Shown: positions 34,780 through 44,422, numbered from the stretch's first letter. The stretch: 54,300 nucleotides of DNA from Candidatus Rokuibacteriota bacterium (GCA_003220495.1 QHSP01000047.1:1-54300); one strand, 5' to 3'. Numbers and translations are program-made. The notes: generated by a model from the letters alone, not told the origin.

Positions 34780-36504
34780 ATGAGACGGCTCCGTGTCGCC
34801 CTGGGGCAGATCAACCCCACGGTCGGCGACTTCGACGGCAACGTCCGCATGATCGTGGACGCGATCGAGCGGGCGCGCGCGCTCGGCTCCCAGCTGGTGG
34901 CCTTCCCCGAGCTCGCGATCACCGGCTATCCGCCCGAGGATCTCCTGTTCAAGCCCGCCTTCATCGAGGCGAATCTGAAGGCGCTCGACGAGGTGACACG
35001 CGTCTCGCGGGGGCTCTCGGTCGTGGTGGGCTTCGTCGACAAGCGCGACGACATCTTCAACGCGGCGGCCGTGCTGCACGACGGAGTCAGAGCCGGGGTC
35101 TATCACAAGCAATATCTGCCGAACTACGGCGTCTTCGACGAGAACCGCTACTTCCAGGCGGGCACCGAGACCCAGGTCTTCGCGGCGGGCGAGACGACCT
35201 TCGCCGTGAACGTGTGCGAGGACATCTGGTACCCCGCGGGACCGACCACGGTGCAGGCCCTCGGCGGCGCCGAGCTCCTCGTCAACATCAACGGCTCGCC
35301 CTACCATGCCGGCAAGGCCCGCTTCCGCGATCAGCTGGTGTCGACCCGCGCAGTGGACGATCTCGTGTGCGTGGCCTACGTCAACATGGTGGGTGGCCAG
35401 GACGAGCTCGTGTTCGACGGCGCCAGCATGGTCGTGAACGAGCACGGTGAGTGCCTCGCGCGCGGGCGGATGTTCGAGGAGGACCTGGTCGTCGCCGACC
35501 TCGACCTCGAGGCCGTCTTCCGCGCGCGGCTGCACGACTCGCGGCGGCGCAAGGAGAAGCTCGTCGTCCGCGAGAGCGCCACCCGCGTCTCGCTGCCGCC
35601 GCTGCCCACGCCCGACGCGCCGCCGCTCTCACCGCGTGAGGTGCCCGCGCTCACCCCGGTCGCGGAAGTGTTCGGGGCCCTGGTCCTTGGTACGCGCGAC
35701 TACGTCCGGAAGAACGGGTTCAAGCGCGTGGTCATCGGTCTCTCGGGCGGCATCGACTCGTCGCTGGTCGCCGCGGTCGCCGTCGAGGCGCTCGGCCGCG
35801 AGAACGTGGCGGGCGTGGGGATGCCGTCCGCGTACTCGTCGGCGGGGACGCGGCGCGACGCCCAGCGGCTGGCCAAGCACCTCGGCATCGAGTTCCTGAC
35901 GATCCCGATCACGCCGCTGCTCAACGCTTACAAGCGGACCCTCGGCAAGGCGTTCAAGGGGATGAAGGAAGACGTCACCGAGGAGAACATCCAGGCCCGG
36001 ATCCGGGGCAACCTCCTCATGGCGCTCTCGAACAAGTTCGGCTGGCTCGTGCTGACGACCGGCAACAAGAGCGAGTACAGCGTGGGCTACACGACGCTCT
36101 ACGGTGACATGGCCGGCGGCTTCGCCGTCATCAAGGACGTCCCGAAGATGCTGGTCTACGACGTCGCGCGCCACGTCAACGCGCGCGCCGGCCGGCCGGT
36201 CATTCCCGAGACCGTGTTCACGCGGGCGCCCTCGGCCGAGCTACGGCCCAACCAGACCGACCAGGACACGCTGCCGCCCTACGACGAGCTCGACCGCATC
36301 CTCGAGGGCTACGTCGAGGAGGACCAGGGCGTGAACGATCTGATCGCCTGCGGATTCCCGCCCGATACGGTGCGCCGCGTCGTGTCCATGGTCGACGCGA
36401 ACGAGTACAAGCGCCGTCAGGCCCCGATCGGCGTCAAGATCACCCCGCGCGCATTCGGCCGCGACTGGCGCCCGCCGATCGTCAACCGCTTCCGCGAGCG
36501 CTAG
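34780..36504 (+). CDS. nadE: Glutamine-dependent NAD+ synthetase
   Basis: A 574-residue two-domain enzyme making NAD+ from deamido-NAD, ATP and glutamine. Residues 1-280 are a nitrilase-type glutaminase with the Glu of FPELAITGYPPEDLL, the Lys of YHKQYLPNYGVFDE and the Cys of VNVCEDIWYP. Residues 300-574 are the synthetase, with the PP-loop GLSGGIDSSLVAAVA, TTGNKSEYSVGYTTLYGDM and KDVPKMLVYDVARHVN. ATG 34780 gives MRRLRVALGQINPTVGDF, a standard start; frames upstream are only open sequence. It has a probable leaderless promoter. Confidence 0.96.
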   Translation: MRRLRVALGQINPTVGDFDGNVRMIVDAIERARALGSQLVAFPELAITGYPPEDLLFKPAFIEANLKALDEVTRVSRGLSVVVGFVDKRDDIFNAAAVLHDGVRAGVYHKQYLPNYGVFDENRYFQAGTETQVFAAGETTFAVNVCEDIWYPAGPTTVQALGGAELLVNINGSPYHAGKARFRDQLVSTRAVDDLVCVAYVNMVGGQDELVFDGASMVVNEHGECLARGRMFEEDLVVADLDLEAVFRARLHDSRRRKEKLVVRESATRVSLPPLPTPDAPPLSPREVPALTPVAEVFGALVLGTRDYVRKNGFKRVVIGLSGGIDSSLVAAVAVEALGRENVAGVGMPSAYSSAGTRRDAQRLAKHLGIEFLTIPITPLLNAYKRTLGKAFKGMKEDVTEENIQARIRGNLLMALSNKFGWLVLTTGNKSEYSVGYTTLYGDMAGGFAVIKDVPKMLVYDVARHVNARAGRPVIPETVFTRAPSAELRPNQTDQDTLPPYDELDRILEGYVEEDQGVNDLIACGFPPDTVRRVVSMVDANEYKRRQAPIGVKITPRAFGRDWRPPIVNRFRER

Positions 36505-36536
36505 GCCTCGGGCCGGCGGCCCGCCGGGGCGCGGTC

Positions 36537-37496
36537 ATGGCGCATGCACGACCGTTTCGGTTCGGAGTGTTCGGGGAAAACGCCCGGTCGCGCGAGGCCC
36601 TGCTCGACACGGCGCACCGAGCCGAGGATACGGGATTCTCCACCTTCCTGATCCGGGATCACTTCATCGAGGAACCGTTCGGGCATCAGCTGGCCCCGCT
36701 GGCGGCCCTCGCCACGGTGGCCGGCGCGACGAGCCGACTGCGAGTTGGGAGCCTGGTTCTTTCGAACGACTACCGGCATCCGGTGATGCTCGCCAAGGAG
36801 ATCGCGACGCTCGACGTGCTGTCGAGCGGCCGTGTCGAGCTGGGGCTCGGGGCGGGCTTTTCGCAGGCCGAATATGACGGTGCCGGCATCCCGTTCGATC
36901 CGCCTCGTGTCCGGGTCGACCGCCTCGAGGAGTCGATTCACGTTCTCAAGGGGCTTTTCTCGGAGGGGCCGCTCACGTTCTCCGGCACGCACTACGCGGT
37001 GACGCGCCTCGACGCCTTTCCGAAGCCTGTGCAGCGCCCGCATCCGCCGCTGCTGATCGGGGCCGCGGGCAAGCGCATGCTCTCGATCGCGGCACGCGAA
37101 GCCGATATCATCGGCTTTCAAACCGTGTCCACGGCGAACGGGATGATGACGAACGATCCCGGCGGCCGTCTGCCCCAGGCCGTCACCCAGAGGGTCGAGC
37201 AGGTGCGTCAGATCGCGGGTGAGCGATTCGGCCGGATCGAGCTGAGCATGGTGGCGACGGTCGTCTTCGCCGAACAGCCGCGTCAGGAGGCCGAACGGTT
37301 CGCGCGCGAGAGAGGATGGGAGGGCCTCTCCGCCGAGCAAATCCTAAAGATGCCGTCGGTCTTCATCGGCTCGACGGATCACATCGTCGACGAGATGCGC
37401 GCGCGCCGTGAGCAGTACGGATTCTCCTACTACGTCGTGCTCGACCGCGCCATGGCGCAGGCCGCTCCGCTCGTCAGCCGCCTGGCCGGGACGTGA
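36537..37496 (+). CDS. LLM-class F420/flavin-dependent oxidoreductase (TIGR03621-like)
   Basis: A 319-residue luciferase-like TIM-barrel oxidoreductase. It begins with FRFGVFGENARSREALLDTA and contains RVGSLVLSNDYRHPVMLAKE, LDVLSSGRVELGLGAG and RPHPPLLIGAAGKRMLSIAAR. These match LLM enzymes that use coenzyme F420 (or FMN). The substrate is unknown. No F420-biosynthesis genes are in view. ATG 36537 lies 32 bases after the nadE stop. Confidence 0.88.
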   Translation: MAHARPFRFGVFGENARSREALLDTAHRAEDTGFSTFLIRDHFIEEPFGHQLAPLAALATVAGATSRLRVGSLVLSNDYRHPVMLAKEIATLDVLSSGRVELGLGAGFSQAEYDGAGIPFDPPRVRVDRLEESIHVLKGLFSEGPLTFSGTHYAVTRLDAFPKPVQRPHPPLLIGAAGKRMLSIAAREADIIGFQTVSTANGMMTNDPGGRLPQAVTQRVEQVRQIAGERFGRIELSMVATVVFAEQPRQEAERFARERGWEGLSAEQILKMPSVFIGSTDHIVDEMRARREQYGFSYYVVLDRAMAQAAPLVSRLAGT

Positions 37497-37622
37497 GCCC
37501 ATGAGCCCGCGCGAGAGGTCGGGCCTAGAGATATTCCAGGCCGAAGGGATTCTTCTTGCCCACGCGACGGCGACCTGCGCCATCTTGCGGCCGCAGTCCG
37601 GCTAGCAGCTTCCTCGGCTGAG

Positions 37623-38489
37623 ATGCGCGTCGTCGTCAACGGGGTGCGGCTCTTCTTCGACGTGGAAGGCGCGAGCCTCGTGCCCGACGGCCCCGTGATG
37701 CGGGAGAAGCCGACGCTCCTCCTGCTCCACGGCGGCCCGGGCCTGGATCACTCGATCTACAAGCCCGCGTTCTCCGCGCTGGCCGACATCGCCCAGGTCG
37801 TCTTCCTCGACCATCGCGGCCACGGCCGCAGCGATCTCGGCTCTCCGGAGACCTGGACCCTGGCGCGGTGGGCCGACGACGTCCGCGCATTCTGCGACGC
37901 GCTCGGGATCGCGCATCCGATCGTCTACGGCGCCTCGTTCGGCGGCACGGTGGCCCTCGCGTACGCCACGCGCCATCCGACCCATCCCGCCAAGCTCATC
38001 CTGGTGAGCACCGAGGCCGCGGGCGATACGCACCTGGATCGGCGCGTGGCGCTGTTCGAGCGCTTCGGAGGTCCGGAGGTCGGCGCGCTGGCGCGCCGAC
38101 GCTTCATCGAGGGCCGGGGCCACACTGACGTGGCGTCCGTCGAAGCCTGGCTTCGCCTGGCTTTCCCGCTCTACACGCGGACGCCGCGCAATCCTGACGT
38201 CGCGCGACGTGCGGTTCGCCATCCCGAGGTCACGCACTGGTTCACCCGCCCGGGCGGCGAAGGGCACACGTTCAACTTGGTTCCGGATCTCTCACGCGTG
38301 CAGTGTCCGACGCTCGTGCTCGGCGGGGAAGACGATCCGATGACGCCGATCGAATGTCAGGCCGCTATCGCGGCAGCGCTCCCGGCGCACCTGGTCCGGT
38401 TCGAACGCTTTGCCGGATGCGGGCACGCGGTGCTGCCGGACGCGCCGGAGCGCGCCCTGGCGGTGATCCGGGAGTTCATCGCGCGCTAG
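37623..38489 (+). CDS. Alpha/beta hydrolase, proline-iminopeptidase-like
   Basis: A 288-residue cytoplasmic hydrolase. The oxyanion motif HGGPGLDHS (residues about 40) and the nucleophile elbow GASFGG are as in S33 peptidases and related esterases; LDHRGHGRSD and the terminal GCGHAVLPDAPERA with the catalytic His are also seen, and VLGGEDDPMTP holds the acid. The substrate may be a peptide or ester. The end overlaps the stop of the converging VOC gene by four bases. Confidence 0.88.
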   Translation: MRVVVNGVRLFFDVEGASLVPDGPVMREKPTLLLLHGGPGLDHSIYKPAFSALADIAQVVFLDHRGHGRSDLGSPETWTLARWADDVRAFCDALGIAHPIVYGASFGGTVALAYATRHPTHPAKLILVSTEAAGDTHLDRRVALFERFGGPEVGALARRRFIEGRGHTDVASVEAWLRLAFPLYTRTPRNPDVARRAVRHPEVTHWFTRPGGEGHTFNLVPDLSRVQCPTLVLGGEDDPMTPIECQAAIAAALPAHLVRFERFAGCGHAVLPDAPERALAVIREFIAR

Positions 38490-38887
38490 CCGTAGACGGT
38501 GAACTCGACCAGGTTGTCGTCGGGGTCGCGGAAGTACACGCTGGTCGACGTGCCGCGCGCGCACGTGCGCGGTCCGGGGCCGGCCTCGGGCTTGATGCCG
38601 TTTTTCTGCAGGAGCGCGAGGATCTCGTCGACGGTTCCGCCCCACTCGAGACAGAAGTCGGCGCCGCCCACCGTCGGGCGCCGCGCGCCGAGATAGCCCG
38701 GACGCGCGGGCGCGTCGGGCCCGTGGACGTTGATCTTCTGCGCGTCGTTGATGCGGATCGTCGCCATGTCCGGCCGCCCCGGTCGCTTCTCCCACGCGAT
38801 CGTGAAGCCGAGCCCCTCGTAGAAGCGCAAGGTGCGCTGCAGATCGCCCGCGACGATCACCCAGTGGTCGATGCCCTTGATTGCCAT
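38486..38887 (-). CDS. VOC-family (glyoxalase/dioxygenase fold) protein
   Basis: A 133-residue vicinal-oxygen-chelate protein. It begins MAIKGIDHWVIVAGDLQRTL at ATG 38887, with GGGAGAG-like ribosome sequence on the minus strand; an ATG eight codons up is less likely. It ends with DPDDNLVEFTVYG, where Glu is the usual metal ligand, and His8 is the first ligand. It could be a dioxygenase, isomerase or resistance protein of the Fos type. No substrate can be assigned. Confidence 0.86.
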   Translation of the reverse strand: MAIKGIDHWVIVAGDLQRTLRFYEGLGFTIAWEKRPGRPDMATIRINDAQKINVHGPDAPARPGYLGARRPTVGGADFCLEWGGTVDEILALLQKNGIKPEAGPGPRTCARGTSTSVYFRDPDDNLVEFTVYG

Positions 38888-38928
38888 CGTCGTCTCTCCC
38901 GTCTGATTCACCGTCGCGCCTCGGCCGG

Positions 38929-38946
38929 GCGGGGCCCCAGCCCCGC
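38929..38946 (-). terminator. GC hairpin downstream of the beta-propeller gene
   Basis: GCGGGGC and GCCCCGC pair around a four-base loop in the 82-base gap after the beta-propeller gene (minus strand). No U-tract follows, so it is a weak terminator or an mRNA 3'-end protector. Confidence 0.35.
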
Positions 38947-38969
38947 GACGGCCTGCAGCGCGAACCGCG

Positions 38970-39878
38970 TCACACGCGCGTGTACTTCACGACGCGGCGG
39001 GGGCGTCCCCACGCGCCGGGCCGCACCACGTAGAGATCACCGCGCGAGTCGCCCCAGATGCCGTGACACGAGCGGAAGCTCGGATCGCCCCATTGCGCCA
39101 GTCGCCCGCCGTCGAGCGTCAGGACGCTGACCAGCCCACCGTTGTGCTCGGGGATGTAGACGACGTCGTCGGCGTCTACGTAGAGGGCCGCCGGGCCGAT
39201 CAGCTTGGTCGGCCAGATCTCGAGCAGCTTGCCGTCCTGGTCGAACACCTGCACGCGGTCGTTCTCGCGATCGCACACGAGCACGCGCCCGCGGCGGTCG
39301 ATCCACACCCCGTGGGGCAGGTTGAACTGTCCCGGACCCGTACCCGGCTCGCCCCAGGAGAAGAGATACGTGCCGTCCGCGGCGAACTTGTGCACGCGCG
39401 CGTTACCGTAGCCGTCGGTCACGAACATCTCGCCCGACGGTGTCAGGGCGATGTCCGTCGGCAGGTTGAAGGGGCCGCCGCCGTGCGTGACGTTCCGGTA
39501 GGCGGCCGAGCTGAAGTCCTTCGGATCGACCCCGGTGTCCGAACGGTACCCGCGCGTCCCGACGGTCTTCAACAGCGAGCCCGTGGGGCTGAAGTAGAGC
39601 ATCTGCCCGTGATCGCGGTCCACGATCCAGAGATTGTCCTGGGCGTCGGCGCGGATCGTGTGCGGAAACGCGAAGAGTCCCGCGCCCCACGACGAGAGCA
39701 CGTTGCCGCCGCGGTCGAAGACGATGATCGGATGCTCGGGCGACCGGCTGAAGCCATAGACGCGATCGCGCGAGTCGACCGTCACCGCCGCGACCGGGAT
39801 CGTCCAGCCGGCGGGAAGCTTGGCCCAGTCGTCGTCGACTTCGTAGGAGTACTTGCCGTTTCCGACTCTCGTGCTCAC
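38970..39878 (-). CDS. NHL-repeat six-bladed beta-propeller protein
   Basis: A 302-residue protein made of NHL-type repeats, such as AFPHTIRADAQDNLWIVDR, FNLPTDIALTPSGEMFVTD, FNLPHGVWIDRRGRVLVCDR and GPAALYVDADDVVYIPEH. It resembles the lyase domain of peptidyl-alpha-hydroxyglycine amidating lyase, but no signal peptide and no metal-site residues I can verify are visible, so a structural or ligand-binding role is as likely. A run AAGGGGG-like ribosome site precedes ATG 39878. Confidence 0.85.
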   Translation of the reverse strand: MSTRVGNGKYSYEVDDDWAKLPAGWTIPVAAVTVDSRDRVYGFSRSPEHPIIVFDRGGNVLSSWGAGLFAFPHTIRADAQDNLWIVDRDHGQMLYFSPTGSLLKTVGTRGYRSDTGVDPKDFSSAAYRNVTHGGGPFNLPTDIALTPSGEMFVTDGYGNARVHKFAADGTYLFSWGEPGTGPGQFNLPHGVWIDRRGRVLVCDRENDRVQVFDQDGKLLEIWPTKLIGPAALYVDADDVVYIPEHNGGLVSVLTLDGGRLAQWGDPSFRSCHGIWGDSRGDLYVVRPGAWGRPRRVVKYTRV

Positions 39879-39924
39879 GTGACGCCCCCTTCCATGTCTG
39901 TCTGCCGCTCGTGGCCTTCAGAGC

Positions 39925-41670
39925 TTACCCCGCGACACCCTCCATCTGCAGGGTGTAGAGCCGGCGGTAGAGACCGTCGCGCGCCAGGAGCTCGTCGTGG
40001 CGCCCGACCTCCGCGATTCGCCCCTCGTGCACCACGACGATGCGGTCGGCGTTGCGCACGGTCGCGAGCCGGTGGGCGATGACCAGCACCGTGCGCCCCT
40101 GCATCAGCTCGGCCAGCGCCTGCTGGATCATGAACTCGCTCTCGGCGTCGAGGTCCGACGTGGCCTCGTCGAGGATCAGGATCGGCGGATTTTTCAGAAA
40201 CGCGCGCGCGATCGCGATGCGCTGGCGCTGGCCGCCCGAGAGCCGCACGCCGCGCTCGCCCACGAGCGTCTGATAGCCGTCGGGGCAGCCGGCGATGAAC
40301 TCCTCGGCGTGCGCCTGACGGGCGGCGCGGACGACGTCCTCGAACGGGGCACCGAGCCGACCGTAGGCGATGTTGTACAGGATCGAATCGCTGAAGAGGA
40401 ACGTCTCCTGGGTCACGATGCCGATCAGGGCGCGAAGCGAAGCCTGGCTGACGTCGCGCAGGTCGTGGCCGTCGATCGCGATCCGCCCGGCGCTCACGTC
40501 GTGGAAGCGCGGCAGCAGGTCCATCAAGGTCGACTTGCCGGCGCCGCTCATGCCCACGAACGCGACCACCTCACCGCGGCCCACCGTCAGCGACACATCC
40601 CGGAGCGTGAGCTCCTCGGAGTCGGTATGCCGGAAGCTCACGTGCTCGAACGCGAGGCTTTCGCGGAAGGCGTCGAGCGCCACGGCGTTCGGGCGGTCCG
40701 CGATCGCCGGCGGCAGATCGAGGATCTCGAAGACTCGCTCGACGGACGAGGTCGACTGCTGCACCGTATTGACGATCCGCGAGAGCTGCCGCACCGGACC
40801 ATAGAGGAGAGCCACCGCCGCGGTGAACGAGAAGAAATCACCGGGCGTCATCGTGCCGTTGATGACCTGCTGGCCGCCGTACCAGAGGGCGCCCATGATG
40901 CCGAAGGCGGCCAGCACTTCCATGAGCGGGTCGGTGATCTCGTCGGTGCGGTGATCCTTGAGCGCAAGGGACAGGAGCCCGCGGTTGACGCGGTCGAAGC
41001 GGTCGATCTCGTGCGACTCGCGCCCGAACGCCTTGACGATCTTCGTCCCCGAGAACGCCTCGTGGAGGAGCACGTTCAGCTCGGCGATCTTCTGCTGCGA
41101 CCGTTTGTTGATGCGATAGAGCCGCCGGCCGATGGCGCGTACCGCCACGCCGACGAAGGGGAAGACCACCAGCGCGATCACGGCCAGCCGCCAGTCGCGC
41201 ACGAACATGACGGTCGCGAGCGCGACGACCATCACCGTCTGGCGGATCGTCATGACCAGCACCGTCGACGACAGACGCGCCAGGCGGTTCACGTCGGTCA
41301 CGACCCGCGACATCAGCTCTGCCGTGTGCCGGCTCGTGAAGAACGACAGCGACATCCGCTGCAGGTGCGCGTAGAGGTCGCGACGGAGCCGCGCGATCAC
41401 GCGCTCGCCGATCGAGGCCATCAGGTACGACTGGCCATAGCGGGCCAGACCCTTGGCGATATACGCGGCGAGGAACAGGAGGGGGATGAGCTTCAGCATC
41501 CTCGCGTCGCGGCGGATGAAGACGTCGTCCATCGCCGGCTTGACGAGCCAGGCGATCGTGCCCTCCGTCGCGGCGACCACGATCGCGAGCACGGTGCCGA
41601 TGACCAGCGCCGGGACATGCGGGCGGAGGTAGCCGAGCAGGCGCCGGTAGAGGTCGGCCCGGATGCTCAC
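39925..41670 (-). CDS. ABC exporter, MsbA/multidrug type
   Basis: A 581-residue half-transporter. Six membrane helices (residues about 15-320) precede the ATPase. The ATPase has Walker A GMSGAGKST, Q-loop ITQ in IGIVTQETFLFSDSILYN, signature LSGGQRQRIAIARAFL, Walker B LILDEATSDLD and the switch His in IAHRLATVRNADRI. It is likely to flip lipid A, an undecaprenyl-linked glycan or a drug. GTG 41670 overlaps the glycosyltransferase stop (GTGA). Together with the adjoining glycosyltransferase and aminotransferase it may export a surface saccharide. Confidence 0.93.
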   Translation of the reverse strand: MSIRADLYRRLLGYLRPHVPALVIGTVLAIVVAATEGTIAWLVKPAMDDVFIRRDARMLKLIPLLFLAAYIAKGLARYGQSYLMASIGERVIARLRRDLYAHLQRMSLSFFTSRHTAELMSRVVTDVNRLARLSSTVLVMTIRQTVMVVALATVMFVRDWRLAVIALVVFPFVGVAVRAIGRRLYRINKRSQQKIAELNVLLHEAFSGTKIVKAFGRESHEIDRFDRVNRGLLSLALKDHRTDEITDPLMEVLAAFGIMGALWYGGQQVINGTMTPGDFFSFTAAVALLYGPVRQLSRIVNTVQQSTSSVERVFEILDLPPAIADRPNAVALDAFRESLAFEHVSFRHTDSEELTLRDVSLTVGRGEVVAFVGMSGAGKSTLMDLLPRFHDVSAGRIAIDGHDLRDVSQASLRALIGIVTQETFLFSDSILYNIAYGRLGAPFEDVVRAARQAHAEEFIAGCPDGYQTLVGERGVRLSGGQRQRIAIARAFLKNPPILILDEATSDLDAESEFMIQQALAELMQGRTVLVIAHRLATVRNADRIVVVHEGRIAEVGRHDELLARDGLYRRLYTLQMEGVAG

Positions 41671-42788
41671 GCCGACCTCGTCTCGACGAGGCGGCGATAG
41701 AGCGCCTCGGTCGCGTCGAGCTTGGCGCGGAGCGAGAAGTGCGCGTCCACGCGCTTGCAGCCGGCGCGCGCCATCGCCTGGGCCCACGTCGGGTTCTCGA
41801 TCACGCGACGGAGCGCGCGCGCCAGCGCCTCCGGGTCGCGCGGGGGCACGAGCAGGCCGGTCTCGCCGTCGATCACCAGCTCGGACATGCCGGCCAGATC
41901 GGTGGCGACCACCGGGCGCTCGCAGGCGAGCGCCTCGCGGATCGAGCCGGTGAGCCCCGCGCCGGCATAGGAGGCGTCGACGACCACGTCCGAGGCGGTC
42001 AGGATCTGCGGGACGTCCTCGCGGTGGCCGAGCACGAGCACGCGGCCGTCGAGCCCGCGCCCGCGCGCGTGTGCGCCGAGCTCCGCGACGCGCGGCGGCG
42101 GCGCCCCCACGAAGAGCAGTCGCGCGCGAGGTACGTCCGGCGCGATCTGCGCCACGGCGTCGAGCACGTCCCGCCAGCCACGCCAGGACCGAACCCCGAT
42201 CTGCGTGATCAAGAAGTGCTCGGGGGCAAGGCCGAGCTCCCGCCGGATCGGCTCGCCGTCGAGGCCGGGATGGAAGCGCTCGACGTCGGTCCCCGAGTAG
42301 ATCACCTCGATCTTCTGCGCCTGCACGCCCGTCGCGACGAGGTCGCGCTTGATCGACTCGCAGACCGCGACGATCGCGTGCACGCGACGGCTCGTGTACC
42401 CCAGCCGCCGCGCTCGCGGGACGTGGAAGCTCACGCCCCGGTTCAGGACAAGCCGGGACCGCGCGCCCATGAGCCCGGCGAGCAACGCGAGGGTGCGGGC
42501 GCGGCCCTTGTGCGCGTGAGCCACCTGGATGTTGCCGGCCCGGATCACCTTCGCGAGACGCCACGCCGCGCGGACGTCCCACGCGCGCTGCATCGGGACC
42601 GGGACGTAGCCGACACCCGCCTCGCGCATCCGCTCGGCCCAGAGCTCGCTCGGCGGCGTCGCGACGGTGACGGCGTGACCGCGGGCGGCCAGGCCGATCG
42701 CGAGGTCGCGCAGCTGGATCGCGGCGCCGGTGAAGTAGTCGGCCTTCGGGTACAGCTGCAAGATCCGGAGGGAGGAGCTGGTAGTCAC
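41667..42788 (-). CDS. Glycosyltransferase family 4
   Basis: A 373-residue GT-B glycosyltransferase. It starts at GTG 42788 and has LRILQLYPKADYFTGAAIQL, VAHAHKGRARTLALLAG, KIEVIYSGTDVERFHPG and the donor-site region ASYAGAGLTGSIREALACERP with the EX7E-like Glu pair (SIREALAC ... SELVIDGETG). It probably adds a sugar to a lipopolysaccharide or other glycan. GTGA overlaps occur at both ends, so it is coupled to the aminotransferase and the ABC exporter. Confidence 0.92.
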   Translation of the reverse strand: MTTSSSLRILQLYPKADYFTGAAIQLRDLAIGLAARGHAVTVATPPSELWAERMREAGVGYVPVPMQRAWDVRAAWRLAKVIRAGNIQVAHAHKGRARTLALLAGLMGARSRLVLNRGVSFHVPRARRLGYTSRRVHAIVAVCESIKRDLVATGVQAQKIEVIYSGTDVERFHPGLDGEPIRRELGLAPEHFLITQIGVRSWRGWRDVLDAVAQIAPDVPRARLLFVGAPPPRVAELGAHARGRGLDGRVLVLGHREDVPQILTASDVVVDASYAGAGLTGSIREALACERPVVATDLAGMSELVIDGETGLLVPPRDPEALARALRRVIENPTWAQAMARAGCKRVDAHFSLRAKLDATEALYRRLVETRSA

Positions 42789-43867
42789 GCTCCGAAGAAG
42801 GCGCGCACCGTGGCGATCACGCGATCGATTTCCTCGTCCGCGTGGTCGGCCGACATCGGCAAGGTGAGGATTTCCTCGACGAGCCTTTCCGTGCGCGGCA
42901 GCGGCGGCGGCGAAAGGTGCTCGACCGGGGGCTGGCGATGCGTCGGGACCGGGTAGTGGATCCCGGTCTGGATCCCGCGCTCCTTGAGGAACTTCGCCAG
43001 CTCGGCGCGGCGCGGTGTGCGCACCACGTAGAGGTGATAAACGTGGCGGCCGTGCTCGCGCTCCTCGGGCAGGGCGAGGGGCAGGTTGGCGAGCCCGTCC
43101 GCGTAGCGGAGCGCGAGCGCGCGCCGGCGCTCGTTCATCGCGTCCAGGCGCGGCAGCAGCACGCGGAGCGCCGCCGCTTGCAGCTCGCTGAACCGCAGAT
43201 TGAAGCCGAGCTCGGCGTGCACGTTCTTGTCGAGTCGGCCGTGGTCCCGCAGCCGGCGGCAACGGTCGGCGATCTCGTCGTCGCGGGTGAGGACGGCGCC
43301 GCCGTCGCCCATGCCCGGCAGGTTCTTCGACGGATAGAAGGAGAACACGGCGGCGCGGCCGAAGCTGCCGACCCGTCGTCCGTCCCACTCCGCTCCCTGG
43401 GCCTGCGCGCAGTCCTCGAGGATCCAGATCCCGAGCCGCGAGGCCAGCCGCTCGACCGCCGCGAGATCGACGGATTGGCCATAGAGGTGGACCGGGACCA
43501 TCCCGACCGTGCGGGGAGTCGCCTTCGCCTCGGCGTCGCGCGTATCGAGGGTGTAGAACTCGTCCGCGTCGACGAAGACGGGGGTCGCCTCGGCTACGCA
43601 GATCGCCTCGACGGTGGGGAACGCGGTGTGTGACGGCACCAGCACTTCGTCGCCCGCCTTCACGCCGAGCGCCCGGAGCGCGAGCCAGAGGGCCGCGGTG
43701 GCGGAGCTCGTCAGCACCGCGTGCTTCACACCGGTCGCGCTCGCCAGCTCCGCCTCGAGCTGCCGGCACTGCGGACCCAGGATGTACTGGCGCGAGTCGA
43801 TGGCGGCCAGGACCGCCCGCTTGATCTCGTCGTCGACCGGCGGGCGCGACAACGGGACGAACGTCAC
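42785..43867 (-). CDS. DegT/DnrJ/EryC1-type sugar aminotransferase
   Basis: A 360-residue PLP enzyme transferring an amino group to a keto-sugar nucleotide. Features are ILGPQCRQLEAELASATGVKHAVLTSSATAALWLAL (shown in part as GPQCRQLEAEL and TSSATAALWLAL), GDEVLVPSHTAFPTVEAI, ILEDCAQAQGAEWDGRRVG and the PLP-binding Lys in FSFYPSKNLPGMGDGGA. GTG 43867 overlaps the flavin-reductase stop. A product such as a 4-amino sugar for the surface glycan is likely. Confidence 0.93.
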   Translation of the reverse strand: MTFVPLSRPPVDDEIKRAVLAAIDSRQYILGPQCRQLEAELASATGVKHAVLTSSATAALWLALRALGVKAGDEVLVPSHTAFPTVEAICVAEATPVFVDADEFYTLDTRDAEAKATPRTVGMVPVHLYGQSVDLAAVERLASRLGIWILEDCAQAQGAEWDGRRVGSFGRAAVFSFYPSKNLPGMGDGGAVLTRDDEIADRCRRLRDHGRLDKNVHAELGFNLRFSELQAAALRVLLPRLDAMNERRRALALRYADGLANLPLALPEEREHGRHVYHLYVVRTPRRAELAKFLKERGIQTGIHYPVPTHRQPPVEHLSPPPLPRTERLVEEILTLPMSADHADEEIDRVIATVRAFFGA

Positions 43868-44355
43868 TGGGTGGCCCCGGACAGACGATCGTAGCGACCG
43901 CGGTAATAGACCAGCGGCAACCCGGCCCCGGCCCGCGCGCGCTCGACGCGGCCGACGAAGATCGAGTGGTCGCCCTCGAGATGGACGTTGACGGTCGCGC
44001 ACTCGAGCTGGGCGAGCGCGTTGTCGAGGAGCGGCAGGCCCAGCGGGCTCAAGGTGAACGGCACGCCCTCGAACTTGTTCTCGATCTTCGTCGTCGCGAA
44101 CCGGCGCGACACGCCCTCCTGGTCATGACACAGGATGTTCACGGCGAACACCTTGCCCGCGACCAGCGCCGGGTAGCTCTGCGACTTGTGATCCACGCAG
44201 ACGAGGATCAGCGGCGGATCGAGCGACACCGAGGTGAAGGCGCTCGCGGTGAGGCCCGTCGGATGCCCATCGCGATCGCACACCGTGATCACCGTCACCC
44301 CGGAAACGAAATGGCTCAGGGTATGGCGGAATTCGTCGGGAGAGATCACCCGCAT
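43864..44355 (-). CDS. Flavin reductase-like (FMN-binding) protein
   Basis: A 163-residue FMN-binding split-barrel protein of the flavin reductase family. It contains GVTVITVCDRDGHPTGLTAS, SLDPPLILVCVDHKSQSYP, FAVNILCHDQEGVSRRFA and LAQLECATVNVHLEGDHSIF (all motif ends within the family). It supplies reduced flavin to a monooxygenase or serves as a small oxidoreductase. ATG 44355 is the first start, but the -10 TACAAA ends immediately before it. The in-frame GTG 44349, six bases further on, fits the expected transcript start and may be the true start (161 residues). Confidence 0.88.
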   Translation of the reverse strand: MRVISPDEFRHTLSHFVSGVTVITVCDRDGHPTGLTASAFTSVSLDPPLILVCVDHKSQSYPALVAGKVFAVNILCHDQEGVSRRFATTKIENKFEGVPFTLSPLGLPLLDNALAQLECATVNVHLEGDHSIFVGRVERARAGAGLPLVYYRGRYDRLSGATQ

Positions 44356-44384
44356 TTTGTAGCAGGTCAGTGACGAGAATGCAA
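44356..44384 (-). promoter_or_regulatory. Promoter of the flavin reductase gene
   Basis: TTGCAT (minus strand, 44384-44379) and TACAAA (44361-44356) are 17 bp apart. The transcript should start about seven bases on, at GTG 44349, implying a leaderless message. It lies back to back with the mrp promoter. Confidence 0.6.
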
Positions 44385-44422
44385 GGTTTCGCGCATAGAT
44401 AGAGGGGACGCGCGCGATCACG